From Cristatella mucedo (taxonomy: Eukaryota > Bryozoa > Phylactolaemata > Cristatellidae): a stretch of 64,000 bases of DNA. The notes under the pieces were generated by a model. The model ran no database searches. It was not told the origin of the DNA and was given only the letters and a program-made list of their open reading frames with translations. Below are positions 60,931 to 64,000 of this stretch, one piece after another. Numbering within the stretch: position 1 is the first letter of the stretch; each line of letters starts with the position of its first letter. The translations under genes were made by a program, and so were the position numbers. The stretch covers positions 1 through 64,000 of the forward strand of contig WPIO01000335.1 of the NCBI GenBank assembly GCA_009760855.2. Direction: 5' to 3'.

Positions 60931-62540
60931 GTTATTTGAGTGCGAAATGCTTGAAACAAAGTGCAGCACTCTAGTGCGAGCTACCGCACGCTCGGATGAG
61001 CAGATTTGAAGTTTCTTAATATTCCACGATTTGCTGCGAACTCGTGCGAAATTAGTTATTCAATTGCGAAATGCTCGAAACAAGGTGCAGCACTCTGCTG
61101 CCAGCTAGCAAACGCTTCGACATGCAGATTTGAAGTTTCTAGATATTCCGCTATATGCTGCAAACTCGTGCGAAATGAGTTTTTCAACTACGAAATGCTT
61201 GAAACAAGGTGTAGCACTCTGCTGCCAGCCAACGCACACTCCAACGAGCAGATTTGAAGTTTCTAGATATTCCGCGATCTGCTGCGAACAGGTGCAAAAT
61301 GAGTTATTCAACTGCGAAATGCTTGCAACAAGGTGCAGCACTCTTCTTTCAGCCAGCAAACGCTTTGACATGCAGATTTGAAGTTTCTAGACGTTCCGCG
61401 ATCTGCTGCGAACTTGTGCGACATCAGTTTTTCAAGTGCGACATGCTTGAAACAAGGTGCAGCACTCTGCTGCCAGCCACCGCACGCTCCGACAAGCAGA
61501 TTTGAAGTTCAAAGATCTTCCGCGATCCGCTGCGAACTCGTGCGAAGTGTGTTATTCAAGTGCAAAATGCTTAAAGCAAGGTGCAGCACTCTGCTGCTAG
61601 CCAGCACACGTTCGACAAGCAGATTTGAAGTTTCTAGATATTCCGCGATCTGCTGCGAACACGTGCAAAATGAGTTTTTCAACTGCGAAACTCGTGTAAA
61701 ATGAGTTATTCAAGTGCGAAATACGTAAAGCAAGGTGCAGCACTCTGCTGCTAGCCAGCAAACGCTTCGAGATGCAGATTTGAAGTTTCTAGATATTCCG
61801 TGATCTGCTGGGAACACGTGCGTAATGAGTTATTCAACTGCAAAATGCTTGTTACAAGGTGCAGCACTCAGGTGCGAGCTGCCGCACGCTCCGAAAAGCA
61901 GACTTGAAGTTTATAGATCTTCCACGATCTGCTGCGACATCGTGCGAAGTGTGTTATTCGAGTTCGAAAGGCTGACAACAAGGTGCAGCACTCTGAGGCC
62001 AGCCAGCTCACGCTCCGACGTACAGATTTGAAATTTCTAGATATTCCGCAATTTGCTGGGAAAACGTGCGAAATGAGTTATTTGAGTGCGTAATGCTTGA
62101 AACAAGGTGCAGCACTCTACTTCCGGCAACCGCACTCTCCGAATAGCAGATTTTAAGTTTCTGGATATTCCGCGATTTGCTGCGAACTGGTGCAAAGTGA
62201 TTTATTCAAGTGCGAAATGCTCTAAACAAGGTGCAGCACTCTGCTGCCAGCCAGCCCACGCTCCAACGAGCAGATTTAAAGTTTCTAGATATTCCGCGAT
62301 CTGATGCGAACACGTGCAAAATGAGTTATTAAACTGCGAAATGCTTGAAACAAGGTGCAGCAATCTGCTGCCAGCTTGTACACGCTCGGAGGAGCTGATT
62401 TGAAGTTTCCAGATATTCCGCGATCTGCTGGGAATACGTGCGAAATGAGTTATTTAAGTGCGAAATGCTTGAAACAAGCTGCAGCACTCTGCTGCCAGCC
62501 AGTACACGCTCGGAGGAGCTGATTTGAAGTTTCTAGATAT
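60630..62540 (+). repeat. Long-range block copy of 17980-20110 with two deletions
   Basis: This is the later member of the 42.5 kb pair. It lacks one monomer near 61370 and has a 91 bp deletion near 61689. There CAACTGCGAAA is joined to CTCGTGTAAAATGAG, and the missing piece (19169-19259 in the partner) covers most of a j-like monomer. Confidence 0.85.
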
Positions 62541-64000
62541 TCCGCGATCTGCTGGGAATACATGCGAAATGAGTTATTTGAGTGCGAAATGCTTGAAACA
62601 AGGTGCAGCACTCTACTGCCAGCTACCGCACGCTCCGAAGAGCAGATTTGAAGTTTCTGGATATTTTGCGATCTGCTGTGAACTCGTGCGAAATTAGTTA
62701 TTCGAGTGCGAAATGCTTGAAACAAGGTGCAGCACTCTGCTGCCAGCCAGCAAACGCTTCGACATGCAGAATTGAAGTTTCTAGATATTCCGTGATCTGC
62801 TGCTAACTCGTGAGGAATTTGTTATTCGAGTGCTAATTCTCGAAACAAGCTGCAGCACTCTGGTGCCAGCTGCCGCACGCTCCGAAAAGCAGATTTAAAG
62901 TTTATAGATCTTCCACGATCTGCTGCGACATCGTGCGAAGTCTGTTATTCGAGTTCGAAATGCTTGAAACAAGGTGCAGCACTCTGCTGCCAGCCAGCGT
63001 ACGCTTTGACATGCTGATTTGAAGTTGCTAGACATTCCGCGATCTGCTGCGAACTCGTGCGAAATGAGTTATTCAAGTGCGAAACGCTTAAAACGAGGTG
63101 CTGCACTCTGCTGCCAGCCAGCCCACGCTCCAACGAGCAGATTTAAAGTTTCTGGATATTACGCGATCTGCAGCGAACTTGTGCGAAATGAGTTATTTAA
63201 GTGCGAAATGCTTGAACAAGGTGCAGCACTCTGCTGCCAGCCAGCAAACGCTTCGACATGCAGATTTGAAGTTTCTAGATATTCCGTGATCTGCTGCAAA
63301 CTCGTGCGAATAAAGTTATTGACTTGCGAAATGCTCAAAACAAGGTGCAGCACTCTGCTGCCCGCCAGCAGACACTCCAACGAGCAGATTTGAAGTTTCA
63401 AGATATTCCGCAATCTGCTGCGAACACGTGCGAAATGAGTTATTTGAGTGCGAAATGCTTGAAACAAGGTGCAGCACTCTACTTCGGGCTACCGCACGCT
63501 CCGAATAGCAGATTTGAAGTTTCCAGATATTCCGTGATCTGCTGCAAACTCGTGCAGAATTTGTTATTCGAGTGCCAATTCTCGAAACATGGTGCAGCAC
63601 TCTGGTGCCAGCTACCTCACGCTCCGAAAGCAGATTTGAAGTTTCTGTATATTTCGTGATCTGCTTCAAACTCGTGCAAAATGAGTTATTCAAGTGCATA
63701 ATGCTTAAAGCAAGGTGCGGCACTCTGCTGCCAGCCACCGCACGCTCCGACGAGCAGATTTGAAGTTTCTAGATATTCCGCTATATGCTGCGAACTCGTG
63801 CGAAATGTGTTTTTCGAATCCGAAATGCTACAAACATGGTGCAGCACTCTGCTGCCAGCCAGAACACACTCCAACGAGCAGATTTGAAGTTTCTAGATAT
63901 TCTGCGATCTGCTGCCAACACGTGCGAAATGAGTTATTTGAGTGCGAAATGCTTGAAACAAGGTGCAGCACTCTACTTCCGGCTACCGCACCCTCCGAAT
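62541..64000 (+). repeat. Terminal segment, copy of 30.7-32.1 kb
   Basis: The order of CTACTGCCAGCTACC, a, d, b, a, i, c, d-like and CTACAAACATGG monomers follows 30690-32050 at offset about 31,906 bp. Small differences include GAACAAGG for GAAACAAGG at about 63213 and CGAATAAAGTTATTG at about 63307. The last base falls within a CTACTTCCGG monomer, so the array continues past the window. Confidence 0.8.

Larger units (their letters stand above)
1..64000 (+). repeat. Tandem satellite DNA array, monomer about 124 bp
   Basis: The window is filled by about 516 head-to-tail copies of a unit near 124 bp. The anchor GGTGCAGCACTC (or a one- or two-base variant) returns every 124 bp from the first line to the last, always in the same orientation. 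No stretch of unique sequence, inverted segment or inserted element was seen. Both window ends fall inside a monomer, so the array is longer than 64 kb. The exemplar at 3337-3460 is exactly 124 bp. Satellites of this size and purity are typical of eukaryotic centromeric or pericentromeric heterochromatin; that placement is inference. I do not recognise the family. No gene is supported anywhere in the window. Confidence 0.97.

Noticed and set aside
1-64000. CRISPR array
   Set aside because: The repetition is the whole 124 bp unit with graded divergence, not short identical repeats separated by unique spacers. There are no cas genes.
1-64000. CENP-B box in the monomer
   Set aside because: I looked for the core TTCG-4-A-2-CGGG on both strands of the common subtypes and did not find it. 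Near matches such as TTCGACATGCAG or CTGCCCGCCAGC lack required bases.
1-64000. Known satellites such as primate alpha (171 bp), mouse minor (120 bp) or plant 180 bp families
   Set aside because: Monomer length and sequence do not fit any of these that I know. A database search would be decisive and could not be run.

Overview
The whole 64 kb window is one uninterrupted, head-to-tail satellite DNA array. The monomer is about 124 bp, so the window holds roughly 516 copies, all on the same strand sense. I find no protein gene, tRNA, rRNA, transposon, telomeric repeat or unique-sequence interruption. The array runs off both ends: the first base lies inside a monomer and so does the last. This points to a eukaryotic centromeric, pericentromeric or other heterochromatic block. 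I do not recognise the satellite family and cannot name the organism. The monomer is near 50% GC and is not short of CpG, which argues weakly against a genome with heavy CpG decay.

Landmarks of one monomer, numbered so that position 1 is the G of GAAATGCTTG (exemplar 3337-3460): GGTGCAGCACTC at about 17-28 is the most constant part. Positions 29-60 are the most variable and define the subtypes. ATTTGAAGTTTCTAGATATTCC at about 61-82 and GCGATCTGCTGCGAACTCG at 83-101 follow. The monomer closes with GTGCGAAATGAGTTATTCAA at 101-120 and GTGC. TGCGAA occurs three times in the right part, 10 and 20 bp apart.

The monomers fall into about a dozen subtypes in recurring orders (cassettes), and the cassettes are copied in blocks of 0.25 to more than 2 kb. 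From 1 to 17 kb there are dispersed and tandem block copies: 2.98-4.69 kb with 11.75-13.83 kb, 5.2-6.5 kb with 9.16-10.46 kb, and a 1,112 bp tandem at 6.5-8.3 kb. From 17 to 23 kb the blocks match sequence at 57-62 kb and 41-47 kb. From 23.2 to 28.2 kb there is a tandem block duplication of about 2.72 kb. From 28 to 35 kb there are mixed cassettes that reappear at 59-64 kb. From 34.6 to 53 kb lies the youngest-looking part, a higher-order repeat (HOR) of 1,977 bp (16 monomers) with longer inserted blocks. From 53 to 64 kb earlier blocks recur, with a tandem of about 1.36 kb at 56-58.5 kb.

Open reading frames are abundant but are a by-product of the repeat. Because 124 = 3 x 41 + 1, a reading frame moves through all three phases of the monomer, and one of the phases has no stop on the plus strand. 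This predicts the very common 98-residue frame exactly. The biological interest is in the array itself: its layered turnover, its phased TGCGAA motifs and dyads, its hybrid monomers at deletion points, and a cluster of one-base run-length differences at about 41-49 kb that may be assembly error.
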